DNA of 61,018 nucleotides from CBDHDN01 sp965261585 (GCA_965261585.1 CBDHDN010000065.1:1-61018), one strand, 5' to 3'; shown: positions 42,327 to 51,386, counted from the stretch's first letter. Numbers and translations: made by a program. The notes: generated by a model from the letters alone, not told the origin.

Positions 42327-42800
42327 CTAGGTGACGTCAACGACGCGGCCGCCGGCCAGGCGGGCCAAGACATCGGGCGTGAGCTGAAATACCGCGCGCG
42401 GGGTGCCGGCCGCGGCCCAGATCACGTCATGTGCCATCAGGTCCCGATCGACGAGCGTCGTCAGCTTCGCCGGGTGGCCGAGCGGCGGCACGCCGCCGAT
42501 CGCGAAGCCCGTGGCGGCGCGAACGAAGTCGGCATCTGCGCGCGCCAGCGGCTCGCCGAGCAGTTGGCCGACCGCGCGTTCGTTAACCCGGTTCGTGCCG
42601 CTGGCAATGATCAGGTAAGCGCAATCGCTCTCGGCGCCGCGGAAGATCAGCGATTTGGCGATCTGAGCGACCGTGCAGCCGCACGCTGCGGCGGCGTCCG
42701 CGGCCGTGGCCGTGCTCGCCGGCATCTCGACGACGGCGTTGTCGAAGCCGGCGGCGGCCAAGGCGGCTTGGACGCGCTGGGCGCTTTCGGGCAGTGGCAT
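42327..42800 (-). CDS. YbaK/EbsC-type aminoacyl-tRNA deacylase
   Basis: The 157-aa protein has the YbaK fold: AADAAAACGCTVAQIAKSLIFRG near residues 32-54 with the conserved Lys, and LIIASGTNRVNERAVGQLLG. GFAIGGVPPLGHPA is the substrate-binding loop. Such proteins hydrolyse mischarged tRNAs (for example Cys- or Ala-tRNA-Pro) in trans. The ATG at 42800 is preceded by AAGCGACAG; the longer frame to 42917 adds no family residues. It is divergent from the VOC gene. Confidence 0.87.
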   Translation of the reverse strand: MPLPESAQRVQAALAAAGFDNAVVEMPASTATAADAAAACGCTVAQIAKSLIFRGAESDCAYLIIASGTNRVNERAVGQLLGEPLARADADFVRAATGFAIGGVPPLGHPAKLTTLVDRDLMAHDVIWAAAGTPRAVFQLTPDVLARLAGGRVVDVT

Positions 42801-42889
42801 CTGTCGCTTGTCCTCCACAGCGATGGGCCGGCCCCGTCGACCAGGCGCGCGCTTCTCCGCCCAGCGGCAGTGCTGTAGGGTCCGGGCCA

Positions 42890-43303
42890 GTGTACCCGAC
42901 CCTGACCCACATTGCACTCCACGTGCAGGATGTCGCCACCAGTGTCGCCTTCTACGAGGACTATTGCGGGCTCAGGGTCGTGCAGGAGCGTGCCGCCGGC
43001 GTCGCCTGGCTGGCCGAGGCCGGGCGCGAGGTGGCGTTCGTCATCGTGCTCGTGCCCGGTGGCCGGGCGCGCAGCCTCGACCGCCGCCACGTCAGCCATC
43101 TGGGCTTCGCCTGCGGCGACCGCGATGAGGTGGACGCCGTGGCCGCGCGGGCCCGCACGGCCGGCCGCCTGGTCTGGGAGCCACGCCAGGAGCCGCCGCC
43201 GGTCGGCTACCACTGCGGCATCACCGATCCCGACGGCAACTTCGTCGAATTCAGCTATGGCCAGCCGCTGGGGCCGGGAGCCGAGGTGCCGGCGCGGGGC
43301 TGA
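42890..43303 (+). CDS. VOC-superfamily (glyoxalase/dioxygenase fold) protein
   Basis: The 137-aa protein consists of one vicinal-oxygen-chelate module with LTHIALHVQDVATSVAFYEDYCGL at the start and HVSHLGFACGDRDEVD in the middle. The end reads YHCGITDPDGNFVEFSYGQP, where His and Glu are the usual metal ligands. It starts with GTG and ends 3 nt before meaB. That neighbour made me consider methylmalonyl-CoA epimerase, but the C-terminal DPDGNFVEFSYGQP is closer to glyoxalase-like proteins. Function is open. Confidence 0.8.
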   Translation: MYPTLTHIALHVQDVATSVAFYEDYCGLRVVQERAAGVAWLAEAGREVAFVIVLVPGGRARSLDRRHVSHLGFACGDRDEVDAVAARARTAGRLVWEPRQEPPPVGYHCGITDPDGNFVEFSYGQPLGPGAEVPARG

Positions 43304-43306
43304 CCG

Positions 43307-44302
43307 GTGAACCGCATGGAGCCGGACGTGCTGGTCGCCGCCGTGCGGGCCGGCGAACGGCGGGCGCTGGCGCGGGCCGTCACCCTCGTCGAATCGACCC
43401 GCGGCGAAGACCGCGCGGCGGCGGATCTGGTCGTCGCCGCGTTGCTGCCGGCGAGCGGCGGGTCGCTGCGGATCGGTATCTCGGGCGCCCCCGGGGCAGG
43501 CAAATCGACGTTGATCGAGACGCTGGGCCAGCACGTAATCGAGGCCGGCCACAGCGTCGCCGTGCTCGCCGTCGATGTCTCGTCGAAGCGCGGCGGCGGG
43601 GCGATCCTGGGCGACAAGACGCGCATGGCGGGCCTCGCCAACAGCACGCAGGCCTTCGTGCGGCCGTCACCGGCCGGCGGCACGCTGGGCGGTGTCGCCC
43701 GGCGGACACGCGAGGCCATCCTGATCTGCGAGGCGGCCGGCTACGACGTGGTGGCCGTCGAGACCGTCGGCGTCGGCCAGTCCGAGACCGCGGTCGCCGA
43801 TATGGTCGATTTGTTCATGTTGGTGCTGCAGCCCGGCGCCGGTGACGAGCTGCAGGGCATGAAGCGCGGCATCGTCGAGTTGGCCGATGTGATCACCGTC
43901 AACAAGGCCGACGGCGAGATGGCCGCCGCGGCGACGGCGACCGCCGCCGACTACGCGGCGGCGCTGCGCCTGTTGCGGCCGCGCTCGCCCGACTGGTCGG
44001 TGCCGGTCGTGACCTGCTCGGCCCTGACCGGCGCTGGCATCGCCGCGCTGTGGCAGACCATGGAGCGCTACCGTCGAGCCATGACGGGGCCGGACGCCAT
44101 TGCGGCGCGGCGGGCCGAGCAGGCGCGCCGCTGGCTGTGGGCCGAAGTCGAGGCAAGCCTGCTTGCCGCCCTGCGCGCGGACCCGAGCGTCGAACCGCGG
44201 CTCGCGGCACTGGAGGCGCAGGTCGCGGCGGGCGAAATCACGCCCAGCCGGGCCGCCCACGATATGCTCGCCGCGTTCCTGGGGCGCGGCGCCGAAACTT
44301 GA
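43307..44302 (+). CDS. meaB: MeaB/ArgK-type G3E GTPase, methylmalonyl-CoA mutase chaperone
   Basis: The 331-aa P-loop GTPase protects and reloads B12-dependent methylmalonyl-CoA mutase. It shows Walker A GISGAPGAGKST (57-68), VLAVDVSSKRGGGAILGDKTRM, the VETVGVGQSE switch region and the base-specificity motif NKADG. The GTG start follows the VOC stop by 3 nt. The mutase itself is not in the window. The genome also encodes cobaltochelatase subunits CobS/CobT nearby, consistent with a cobalamin-using organism. Confidence 0.93.
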   Translation: MNRMEPDVLVAAVRAGERRALARAVTLVESTRGEDRAAADLVVAALLPASGGSLRIGISGAPGAGKSTLIETLGQHVIEAGHSVAVLAVDVSSKRGGGAILGDKTRMAGLANSTQAFVRPSPAGGTLGGVARRTREAILICEAAGYDVVAVETVGVGQSETAVADMVDLFMLVLQPGAGDELQGMKRGIVELADVITVNKADGEMAAAATATAADYAAALRLLRPRSPDWSVPVVTCSALTGAGIAALWQTMERYRRAMTGPDAIAARRAEQARRWLWAEVEASLLAALRADPSVEPRLAALEAQVAAGEITPSRAAHDMLAAFLGRGAET

Positions 44303-44383
44303 CGGGTCCGGCCGCTTCGCCTAAAACCCCGCAGCACCGCGCCGGTGGGGCGCGGTCGTCTTATTTCTGCAGGGAGAGAGGGC

Positions 44384-44680
44384 ATGGCGCGACGTTGCAG
44401 CGTCACCGGCAAAGGCGTGCAGGCCGGCAACAATGTCAGCCATGCCAACAACAGGACGCGGCGCCGCTTTCTGCCGAACCTGCAGGCGACCTCGCTCTAC
44501 AGCCAAGTCCTGGACCGGCCGATCCGGCTGCGCCTGTCGACGAACGCGATCCGGACGATCGAGCACAAGGGCGGCATCGATGCCTGGCTCGCCGATACAC
44601 CGCTGGGCGACCTCGACGGGCAGCTGCGCCGGCTGAAGAAGCAGGTGGCGGCGAGGTCGGCGGCGTCGGCCGGGGCCTGA
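44384..44680 (+). CDS. rpmB: 50S ribosomal protein L28
   Basis: The 98-aa protein starts MARRCSVTGKGVQAGNNVSHANNRTRRRF, the L28 signature, and continues NLQATSLYSQVL, then RLRLSTNAIRTIEHKGGIDAWL as in alphaproteobacterial L28. The ATG at 44384 is preceded by AGGGAGAGAG. No zinc-binding Cys pairs are present, so this is the Cys-minus form apart from Cys5. Confidence 0.97.
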   Translation: MARRCSVTGKGVQAGNNVSHANNRTRRRFLPNLQATSLYSQVLDRPIRLRLSTNAIRTIEHKGGIDAWLADTPLGDLDGQLRRLKKQVAARSAASAGA

Positions 44681-44746
44681 CGGGGCCGCAGCGCGGCCGC
44701 ATCGGTCGCGGCGGGTGCGGCGTATCCGCCCTCAGGCGAGCGATAC

Positions 44747-45529
44747 ATGCTTGACCCCAACTCCGTAATCGTTGGGTTGAACGGACAGCCGCCGGAGCTG
44801 ACGTGGCTGTTGCTGTTGCTGCTGTGCTTCGGTGCGATCCTGACCCTGCTGCGGCTGTTTCGCGAGGTCGGGCTCTACATCTACATCGCCGTTGCGGTGA
44901 TCGGCGCCAATCTGCAGGTCCTGAAGGTCGTTCAGTTCTCGGTCTTCGAGAGCCCGGTGGCAATGGGCACGATACTGTTCTCGTCGATCTATCTGTGCAC
45001 CGACATCCTGGTCGAGCATTACGGCCGCCAGTCGGCGCGGCGCGCCGTGTGGTTCGGCTTCTCGGCGCTGCTCTTGTTCAACCTGATCATGCTGTTGACG
45101 CTCGGTTTTGCGCCGTTGACGCCGGGCGAGGCGGGCGAGGGGTTGGCCTGGGCGTTGCCGACGCATGGCCACATGGCGGCGCTGTTCACGCCGGCGCCGG
45201 CGCTATTCGCGGCCGGCATGATCGCCTACTTCGCCAGCCAGTATCACGACATCTGGCTGTACCAGCTGATTTCCAGGCTGACGAAGCGGCGCCACCTGTG
45301 GCTACGCAACAACGCGTCGACCTGGATAAGCGCGCTGATCGACAACACGATCTTCTCCGTCCTGGCCTGGGTCGTGTTCGCGGCGGACCCGGTCCCCTGG
45401 CAGCCGCTGATCTTCACCTTCATCCTCGGGACCTACGTGCTGCGCATCGTCGTCGCGGCCCTGGATACGCCGTTCATATACCTGGCGCGCTGGTGCATCG
45501 GCCGACCCCGGGTCGGTGCCTACGCCTAG
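44747..45529 (+). CDS. Queuosine precursor transporter (YhhQ/VUT family)
   Basis: The 260-aa membrane protein has about six helices (20-37, 43-60, 72-90, 100-125, 145-165, 205-250). It carries the family motifs SIYLCTDILVEHYGRQSARRAVWFG and RNNASTWISALIDNTIF. Characterised YhhQ proteins import preQ0/preQ1 or queuine. The tgt gene follows after 31 nt and could even start within 15 nt of its end, which supports this substrate. No preQ1 riboswitch is evident in the 66-nt leader. Confidence 0.85.
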   Translation: MLDPNSVIVGLNGQPPELTWLLLLLLCFGAILTLLRLFREVGLYIYIAVAVIGANLQVLKVVQFSVFESPVAMGTILFSSIYLCTDILVEHYGRQSARRAVWFGFSALLLFNLIMLLTLGFAPLTPGEAGEGLAWALPTHGHMAALFTPAPALFAAGMIAYFASQYHDIWLYQLISRLTKRRHLWLRNNASTWISALIDNTIFSVLAWVVFAADPVPWQPLIFTFILGTYVLRIVVAALDTPFIYLARWCIGRPRVGAYA

Positions 45530-45560
45530 CCGCCGCTGCGGCGCCGCGGTCCCCGCTGCC

Positions 45561-46793
45561 ATGGCCGATTACGCCGGTTTCACGTTTGCCATCGACCGGC
45601 AGACAACGGGCGATCCCGCCTGGCCCGGCCGGGCACGCACGGGCCGGCTGACGACGCCGCACGGCGTCATCGAAACCCCGGCCTTTGTCTTCTGCGCGAC
45701 CAAGGCGGCGGTCAAGGCGGTGACGCCCGACCAGGTCAAGGCGGCGCAGACCCAGATCATCCTCGCCAACACCTATCATTTGATGCTGCAGCCGGGGGCG
45801 GAGCGGGTGGCGCGGCTGGGCGGTCTGCACCGCATGATGGGATGGGATGGACCCATGCTGACGGACTCCGGCGGCTTTCAGATCTTCTCGCTGGGCCACG
45901 GCTCGGTCGCCGATGAGATCAAGGGCAGCCGCAGTGGCCGGCGGCCGAAGACGCTGCTGGCGATCGACGAAGCCGGCGCGACCTTCCGCTCCTATGTCGA
46001 CGGCACCGTGCATCACCTGACGCCGGAGGATGCCATCCGCATCCAGCGCCAGCTCGGTGCCGACATCATCCTCGTGCTCGACGAATGCACGCCCTATCAC
46101 GTCGACCGCGACTACACCGCCCGCTCGATGGCGCAGAGCCATCGTTGGGCCGGCCGCAGCCTCGATGAGTTTGAGCGGAGCCTTGCGGACGACGCGACGG
46201 GCGAGCAGGCGCTCTATGGCATCGTCCAGGGTGGCGTTTATGCCGATTTACGTGAGGAGGGTGCGACGTTCTGCCGGGAGGGCCCGTTCTTCGGCCATGC
46301 CGTCGGCGGCTGCCTCGGCGGCGACAAGGCCGAGATGCAGGACGTCGTCGGTATGGCGACGCGCCACCTCGACGACGGGCGGCCGGTCCATCTGCTCGGC
46401 ATCGGCGGCGTGCACGATATCTGGGCGGCCGCGGCCAAGGGCATCGACACCTTCGATTGCGTCAACCCGACGCGGCTCGCCCGCCACGGCGGTGCGTTTC
46501 TGCGGCCACGACATGCCGGGGCGGCGTCCGATGCCGAGCGCGACCACGTCAACCTGCGCAAAGCCCGCTTCCGCGACGATGCCGCGCCGATCGATCCGGA
46601 GTGCGGCTGCTACGCCTGCGCGCGCTTCACCCGCGCCTACATCCACCACCTCGTCAAGGCGGGCGAGATCCTGGGCATACAGCTGCTGACGCTGCACAAC
46701 ATCGCCTTCATGAACCGGCTGATGGCGGCCGTGCGCGCGGCGATCCGCGAGGACAACTACGCCGCGGCGATGGCCGATTGGCTCAGCGCGTGA
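45561..46793 (+). CDS. tgt: Queuine/preQ1 tRNA-ribosyltransferase
   Basis: The 410-aa enzyme exchanges G34 of GUN-anticodon tRNAs for a queuosine precursor base. Signatures are TPAFVFCATKAAVKAV, DSGGFQIFSLG (catalytic Asp), LDECTPYHVDRDY, GIGGVHDIWAAAAKGID, FDCVNPTRLARHG (nucleophile Asp) and the zinc site CGCYACARFTRAYIHH. Translation may begin at ATG 45561 or at an earlier GTG at 45516 that abuts the transporter gene. Its 3' end overlaps the convergent phytase-like gene by 11 nt. Confidence 0.95.
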   Translation: MADYAGFTFAIDRQTTGDPAWPGRARTGRLTTPHGVIETPAFVFCATKAAVKAVTPDQVKAAQTQIILANTYHLMLQPGAERVARLGGLHRMMGWDGPMLTDSGGFQIFSLGHGSVADEIKGSRSGRRPKTLLAIDEAGATFRSYVDGTVHHLTPEDAIRIQRQLGADIILVLDECTPYHVDRDYTARSMAQSHRWAGRSLDEFERSLADDATGEQALYGIVQGGVYADLREEGATFCREGPFFGHAVGGCLGGDKAEMQDVVGMATRHLDDGRPVHLLGIGGVHDIWAAAAKGIDTFDCVNPTRLARHGGAFLRPRHAGAASDAERDHVNLRKARFRDDAAPIDPECGCYACARFTRAYIHHLVKAGEILGIQLLTLHNIAFMNRLMAAVRAAIREDNYAAAMADWLSA

Positions 46794-47769
46794 GCTCGAA
46801 CATGAGCAGCAGGGTCCGTTGCAGGGCGCTGAAGTTGTTGTCGCTCACCAGGTAGACCAGCGTCTCGCCGGCGGGTCCGCGGCGCGCCGCCACACCCTCG
46901 AAATTGTCGACGGTGAGTGGCGGTTGCAGGCGCGCGACCTCGCGGCCGACGACGGGCATGCCCGGGACGAGGTCGCCGGTCGCGACGCGAACGAGGCGCA
47001 TGACGATGCCGCTAAGCAGTGAGAAGCTGCGCTCGAGCACCAGCACGTCGCCGTCGGGCAACAGCGCGGCGCCGGTCGGCTCGAACGGCGGCGTCAGCCG
47101 GTAGTCGAGCCGCCGCCACGTCCGGCCGTCACCGATCCAGGCGGCGCCGAGGTGGCCGATCGACAGGTCTTCGGCGAGCACCAGCAGGCGGCCGTCGCCG
47201 AGCGCCGTCAGTGCCTCCGCGCCGCTGTTGCGGGGCGCCCGCTCCAGGCCGGGCGGCCGCGTGAGCGCCGTCGGCGGACGGCCGAAGGGCGGCTCGCCGT
47301 GGGGATAGACGAGCAGCCGGTGGTCGCGCTCGAAGCTGACGACGAGGTCGCCGCCGGCGCGTCGGGCCAGCCCCTCGGCATCGCTGTCGCCCTTGCCGCC
47401 CAGCGGCCGGCCGGCCGGGTCCGTGAGGCGTCCCGAGGTCACGGTCGCGGCGGCGGCGAGGTCGCCGTCGGCGCCATAGGACAGGGCGAGCGTGAACCAG
47501 TCGCCCCGGTCGCTGACCGCGAGCAGGCGCGTCCCGTCGTCGCTGACGTCGATCGCCGACAGGCCGCCGAAACCTGGGCGATCGGCGGGCAGCACCAGGC
47601 CGCCGCGGTACCGCAGGTCGCCGAGTTGACGTCGCTCCGGCGCGTTGGGGTCGAGCGGCACGGGCTGTGCCGTTGCCGCTCGACCGGACACAGCCAGCGC
47701 CACGAGGACGGCCAGCCAAATCAGGACGGTCGGGCCGTGCAGTGGCCGAGGGAGAATCGAACCTGGCAT
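46783..47769 (-). CDS. Exported phytase-like (esterase-like activity of phytase) protein
   Basis: The 328-aa protein has a signal peptide (VLIWLAVLVALAVSGRAATAQ) and a beta-propeller-like domain. Its pattern is typical of the phytase-like family: GGLSAIDVSDDGTRLLAVSDRGDW, KGDSDAEGLARRAGGDLVVSFERDHR, NSGAEALTALGDGRLLVL, VDNFEGVAARRG. Activity on phytate is not established for these proteins. It overlaps tgt tail-to-tail by 11 nt. Its start lies 47 nt beyond the terminator hairpin of the 5'-nucleotidase. Confidence 0.8.
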   Translation of the reverse strand: MPGSILPRPLHGPTVLIWLAVLVALAVSGRAATAQPVPLDPNAPERRQLGDLRYRGGLVLPADRPGFGGLSAIDVSDDGTRLLAVSDRGDWFTLALSYGADGDLAAAATVTSGRLTDPAGRPLGGKGDSDAEGLARRAGGDLVVSFERDHRLLVYPHGEPPFGRPPTALTRPPGLERAPRNSGAEALTALGDGRLLVLAEDLSIGHLGAAWIGDGRTWRRLDYRLTPPFEPTGAALLPDGDVLVLERSFSLLSGIVMRLVRVATGDLVPGMPVVGREVARLQPPLTVDNFEGVAARRGPAGETLVYLVSDNNFSALQRTLLLMFELTR

Positions 47770-49397
47770 CAAGACCTCGCGACCCGGCAAGCGGGAATGC
47801 TCCATCGCAAAGAACAGGCCCGGCAGCGCTCGCTGCCGGGCCTGGGGTCGCCCGTGGTGCGGCAGTCTAGTTGCGGCGGACGATGCGCCCCTCGACACTG
47901 GGCGCCACCGTGCCCTCGGCGGTGATGTAGTCCATGACCATGGTCGCCATCAGTGTGGCCGGCGGCGCCGTCGATCAGAGTCGTGCCGTTCGCCAACACG
48001 CCATAGCCATCGCCGCCACCGGCGATGAAGTTGTTGGTGGCCAGCTTGTAAGTCCGGCCGGAGTCCAGCGCCTGGCCGCCGACCTTGACGTCGACGATGC
48101 GGCTCCCGGGATCCTTGGCCATGTCGAACACGTAGGTCATGCCCGAGACCTGCGGGAAGCGGCCATTGACGTCCTCGACCCGGCTGACGCCGTTCTCCAG
48201 TGCCGCCTTGAGGTCGGCGCCGGACAGCTCGATCAGCACCGTGGTATTGCCGAACGGCAGCTCGGTCAGGATGTCCTTGCGTGTCAGCGTCGTGCCGGCG
48301 GGGTAGGTCGTGTCGCCGCGGATGCCGCCGCCGTTGGAGATCGCGACGTCGGCCCCGACGCCGGCCCGGATCGCGTCGGAGATCAGGTTGCCCATCGTCG
48401 TTTCCTTGGTGCGGACCGACGCGCGCACGCTTTCTAGCTCGGTCGCCGTCTGGCCGACGGCGATGTTCAGCTGTTCGTCGAGCTGTTGGTTGTACTTGGC
48501 GACCAGCGCACCGACCTCGGGGTCGGGATCGACGCCGCGGGTCGACACCATGCGCCATTGCGGGCGCACGACGATGCGGGTCCGACCGCGCCGTTCGACC
48601 TCGTCGACCTCCAGTTCGACGACACCGAGGAACTGGGCGTCGGTGCCGGATTTATGGATCAGCACGCCGCCCTCGTAGAACGTGATCGGCACGTGCTCGT
48701 GGCCGCCGAGAATGACGTCGAGGCCGTTGACGTTGGCGGCGATCTCGCGATCCTCGGCGATGGTCAGGTGCGTCAGGGCAATGACGACGTCGGCGCCCTG
48801 TTCCTTCAACGCGTCGACGGCCGCCTGCGCCGCCGCCAGCGGCGGCTCGAAGGTCACGCCGGCGCCCGGTGACGACAGGATGTCCGTCTCAGGCGTCAAC
48901 AGACCGAAGAAGCCGACCGTGAAGTCGCCGACCTGGGTGGTCCAGAAATTTTCCGCGCCGCCGAACGGCTCGCCGTCGCTGTTCTTGACGTTGGTCGCCA
49001 ACCACGGGAACTGGGACTCGCTGATCCGCTGCGCCAGGAGGTCGTTGCCGAAGTCGAACTCGTGGTTGCCGAAGACGCCGACATCGAAGCCCATGGCGTT
49101 GAACAGGTTGACCATCTGCTCGCCCTTGGTCAGGCCCGACATCACCGACGGCGACAGCAGATCGCCACCGAAGGTCGCGACCGTGTTCTCGCTGCGGGCC
49201 CGCTCCTGCTCCATCAGGGTCATCAGCTCGGCGAGGCCGCCGTGACCGCCGCTCGGCGAGATCTGGTAGACGTCGTTGACGTGCAGCAGCGTCAACTTGG
49301 CCGGTGCCGCCGCGGCGGCAACCGACAACAGCGCGGCAAACAGACCGCCGACGACCGCGGTGGTGGTCGCTCGCCCGGGCATTCTCGTGGTCATCAT
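47769..49397 (-). CDS. Periplasmic 5'-nucleotidase/metallophosphatase, C-terminus frameshifted
   Basis: A signal peptide precedes a metallophosphatase domain: LLHVNDVYQI, FGGDLLSPS, GNHEFDFGNDLL, LTHLTIAEDREIA, GGHEHVP. The C-terminal substrate domain follows, with SNGGGIRGDTTYPAGTTLT, TELPFGNT and ATNNFIAGGGDGYGV. After TLIDGAAG (about 47960) the frame changes: the expected ending ATLMATMVMDYITAEGTVAP, through to VRRN and a stop at 47867, is in the next frame, followed by a textbook terminator. The present frame instead runs to 47769 with an unrelated Arg/His-rich tail. One extra G in GCCGCCGG would explain it. Only the last 30 or so residues are affected. A GAGGAGGGG ribosome binding site supports the start. 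Confidence 0.87.
   Translation of the reverse strand: MMTTRMPGRATTTAVVGGLFAALLSVAAAAAPAKLTLLHVNDVYQISPSGGHGGLAELMTLMEQERARSENTVATFGGDLLSPSVMSGLTKGEQMVNLFNAMGFDVGVFGNHEFDFGNDLLAQRISESQFPWLATNVKNSDGEPFGGAENFWTTQVGDFTVGFFGLLTPETDILSSPGAGVTFEPPLAAAQAAVDALKEQGADVVIALTHLTIAEDREIAANVNGLDVILGGHEHVPITFYEGGVLIHKSGTDAQFLGVVELEVDEVERRGRTRIVVRPQWRMVSTRGVDPDPEVGALVAKYNQQLDEQLNIAVGQTATELESVRASVRTKETTMGNLISDAIRAGVGADVAISNGGGIRGDTTYPAGTTLTRKDILTELPFGNTTVLIELSGADLKAALENGVSRVEDVNGRFPQVSGMTYVFDMAKDPGSRIVDVKVGGQALDSGRTYKLATNNFIAGGGDGYGVLANGTTLIDGAAGHTDGDHGHGLHHRRGHGGAQCRGAHRPPQLDCRTTGDPRPGSERCRACSLRWSIPACRVARS
47816..47843 (-). terminator. Intrinsic terminator of the 5'-nucleotidase gene
   Basis: AGGCCCGGCAGCG pairs perfectly over 13 bp with its complement around a tiny loop, followed on the minus strand by TTCTTTG. 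It lies 23 nt after the expected (unshifted) stop codon at 47867, which supports that stop as the natural end. Confidence 0.8.
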
Positions 49398-49496
49398 TGT
49401 GACCCCTCCTCTGAGATTGTTACGCTTTCTTGGCTGGCAGCAATCCTGCCACGAAGATCCCGCGGCGAAAATGAGATTGTTTGCCGGCGAGTTTGC

Positions 49497-51365
49497 TCAA
49501 GCACGCGCGCCGCGCCGTCGCTGGCGTGGTCCGGCGGCCGGCTCGTCCTCGTCGAACAGCGCCGCCAATTGATCGGTCATGGTGCCGCCGAGCTGTTCGG
49601 CGTCGACGATCGTGACGGCGCGGCCATAGTAGCGGGTCACATCGTGGCCGATGCCGATGGCCAGCAGCTGGACCGGCGGCGTCGCCTCGATCCAGCGGAT
49701 GACCTCGCGCAGATGCCGCTCCAGGTAGTTGCCGGGATTGACCGACAGGGTCGAATCGTCGACCGGCGCACCGTCCGAGATGACGACCAGGATGCGCCGC
49801 TGCTCCGGCCGCCCGAGCAGCCGCTCGTGAGCCCACAGCAGGGCCTCGCCGTCGATATTCTCCTTGAGCAGGCCCTCGCGCAGCATCAGGCCGAGGCCCT
49901 TGCGGGCGCGCCGCCACGGCGCATCGGCCGACTTGTAGACGATGTGGCGCAGGTCGTTCAGCCGCCCGGGGCTGGGCGGCTTGCCGGCGGCGAGCCATTG
50001 CTCGCGGGACTGTCCGCCCTTCCAGGCGCGCGTGGTAAAGCCGAGGATCTCGACCTTGACGCCACAGCGCTCCAGCGTGCGGGCCAGGATGTCGGCACTC
50101 ATCGCCGCGACCGTGATCGGCCGGCCACGCATCGAGCCCGAGTTGTCGATCAGCAGGGTGACGACGGTGTCGCGGAAGTTCGTGTCCTGCTCCTGCTTGT
50201 AGCTCAAGGGATGCATCGGGTTGGCGATGATCCGGGCGAGCCGGGCCGCGTCCAGCAGGCCTTCCTCGAGGTCGAACTGCCAGGCCCGCGACTGCTTCGC
50301 CATCAGGCGGCGTTGCAGGCGGTTGGCGAGCCGCGTGATCACGCCCTGCAGGTGGTTCAACTGCAGATCCAGCTGGCGCCGTAGACGGGTCAGCTCGTCG
50401 GCGTCGCACAGATCGGCGGCCTCGACGATCTCGTCGAACTCTTGCGTGAAGGCCCGGTAGAGCGGTTGGTCCGGCCGGTTTGAGAGTTCGTCCGCCGGCC
50501 GCCAAGGGCGGCCCGGCATGTCCGGGCCGTCCTCGCCCATGCCGGGCTGCAGGTCGCCGTCGTCGGGCTGGGCCTCGCCATCGGCGTCCTGCGGCTCGGC
50601 CGACGCATCGTCCTCGCTGCCGACGCCGTCCATCGACGCGGCCTCGCCGTCGGCCTCGGCCTCGCCGCGCTGATCGCCCGAGCCCTCGTCGTCGGTCTGG
50701 TCGTCGTCGCCGGGATCCGGCTCGACGCTGTCCTCGTCGAGCAGGCCGAGGTCGCTGATCATGCGGCGGACGGCGCGGCCGAACGCGGCCTGGTCTTCGA
50801 GCATGCCGCCGAGCCGCCCGAGCTCGCTGCCGACGCGCGTCTCGATCCATGGCCGCCACAAGTCGACCATGTGCCGCGCCGACGGCGGCGGCGGCGCGCC
50901 GGTCAACACCTCGCGCGCCAGCAAGGCGATGGCGTCGGTCAAGGTCGCCTGGTCGCGCTCGGTGATACGGGCAAAGCCCTGGTTGCGGCAGCGGTCCTCC
51001 AGCGCCGCCCCCAGATTGTCGGCGACGCCGGCCATGCGGCGGGCGCCGATGGCCTCGAACCGCTCCTGCTCGATCGCATCGTAGAGCGCGCGCGCCTCGC
51101 CGGAGGTCGGCAGGCGTTGGGCATGGACCTGCGGGTCGTGGTGGCGCAGGCGCAGCGCGACGGCGTCGGCCTCGCCGCGGACGACACTGACTTCCTCGCG
51201 TGGCAGCTCGCGGCTTGGCAGCGGCAGGCGCAACTCGCTGCCGTGCAGCTGCGTCTCGTCAGCGCCGAGCGTAACGGTCACGTCCGGCCGCCGGGCGATG
51301 GCCCGCACGGCCGCCGCGGTGACGCGGCGAAACTCGTCGACCGGTCCGTCGCTGCCGCTGCTCAT
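49497..51365 (-). CDS. cobT: Aerobic cobaltochelatase subunit CobT
   Basis: The 622-aa protein is the von Willebrand A subunit that works with AAA+ CobS and CobN to insert Co2+ into hydrogenobyrinate a,c-diamide. It has a folded N-terminal part, then a long acidic Asp/Glu-rich linker (about 205-290), typical of CobT. A VWA domain follows with the metal-ion-dependent adhesion site DNSGSMRG, plus LVVISDGAPVDDS. It lies 21 nt after cobS in one operon. CobN is not in the window. Confidence 0.95.
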   Translation of the reverse strand: MSSGSDGPVDEFRRVTAAAVRAIARRPDVTVTLGADETQLHGSELRLPLPSRELPREEVSVVRGEADAVALRLRHHDPQVHAQRLPTSGEARALYDAIEQERFEAIGARRMAGVADNLGAALEDRCRNQGFARITERDQATLTDAIALLAREVLTGAPPPPSARHMVDLWRPWIETRVGSELGRLGGMLEDQAAFGRAVRRMISDLGLLDEDSVEPDPGDDDQTDDEGSGDQRGEAEADGEAASMDGVGSEDDASAEPQDADGEAQPDDGDLQPGMGEDGPDMPGRPWRPADELSNRPDQPLYRAFTQEFDEIVEAADLCDADELTRLRRQLDLQLNHLQGVITRLANRLQRRLMAKQSRAWQFDLEEGLLDAARLARIIANPMHPLSYKQEQDTNFRDTVVTLLIDNSGSMRGRPITVAAMSADILARTLERCGVKVEILGFTTRAWKGGQSREQWLAAGKPPSPGRLNDLRHIVYKSADAPWRRARKGLGLMLREGLLKENIDGEALLWAHERLLGRPEQRRILVVISDGAPVDDSTLSVNPGNYLERHLREVIRWIEATPPVQLLAIGIGHDVTRYYGRAVTIVDAEQLGGTMTDQLAALFDEDEPAAGPRQRRRGARA

Positions 51366-51386
51366 GCCGATCGCCGCGGCCGCCCG

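Noticed and set aside
42890..43303. VOC protein as methylmalonyl-CoA epimerase because meaB follows
   Set aside because: The C-terminal DPDGNFVEFSYGQP and middle segment resemble glyoxalase-like proteins rather than epimerases, and no mutase gene is nearby.
44681..44746. Possible preQ1 riboswitch before the queuosine-precursor transporter
   Set aside because: Only 66 nt, GC-rich, with none of the A-rich tail or short pseudoknot sequence expected of preQ1 riboswitches.
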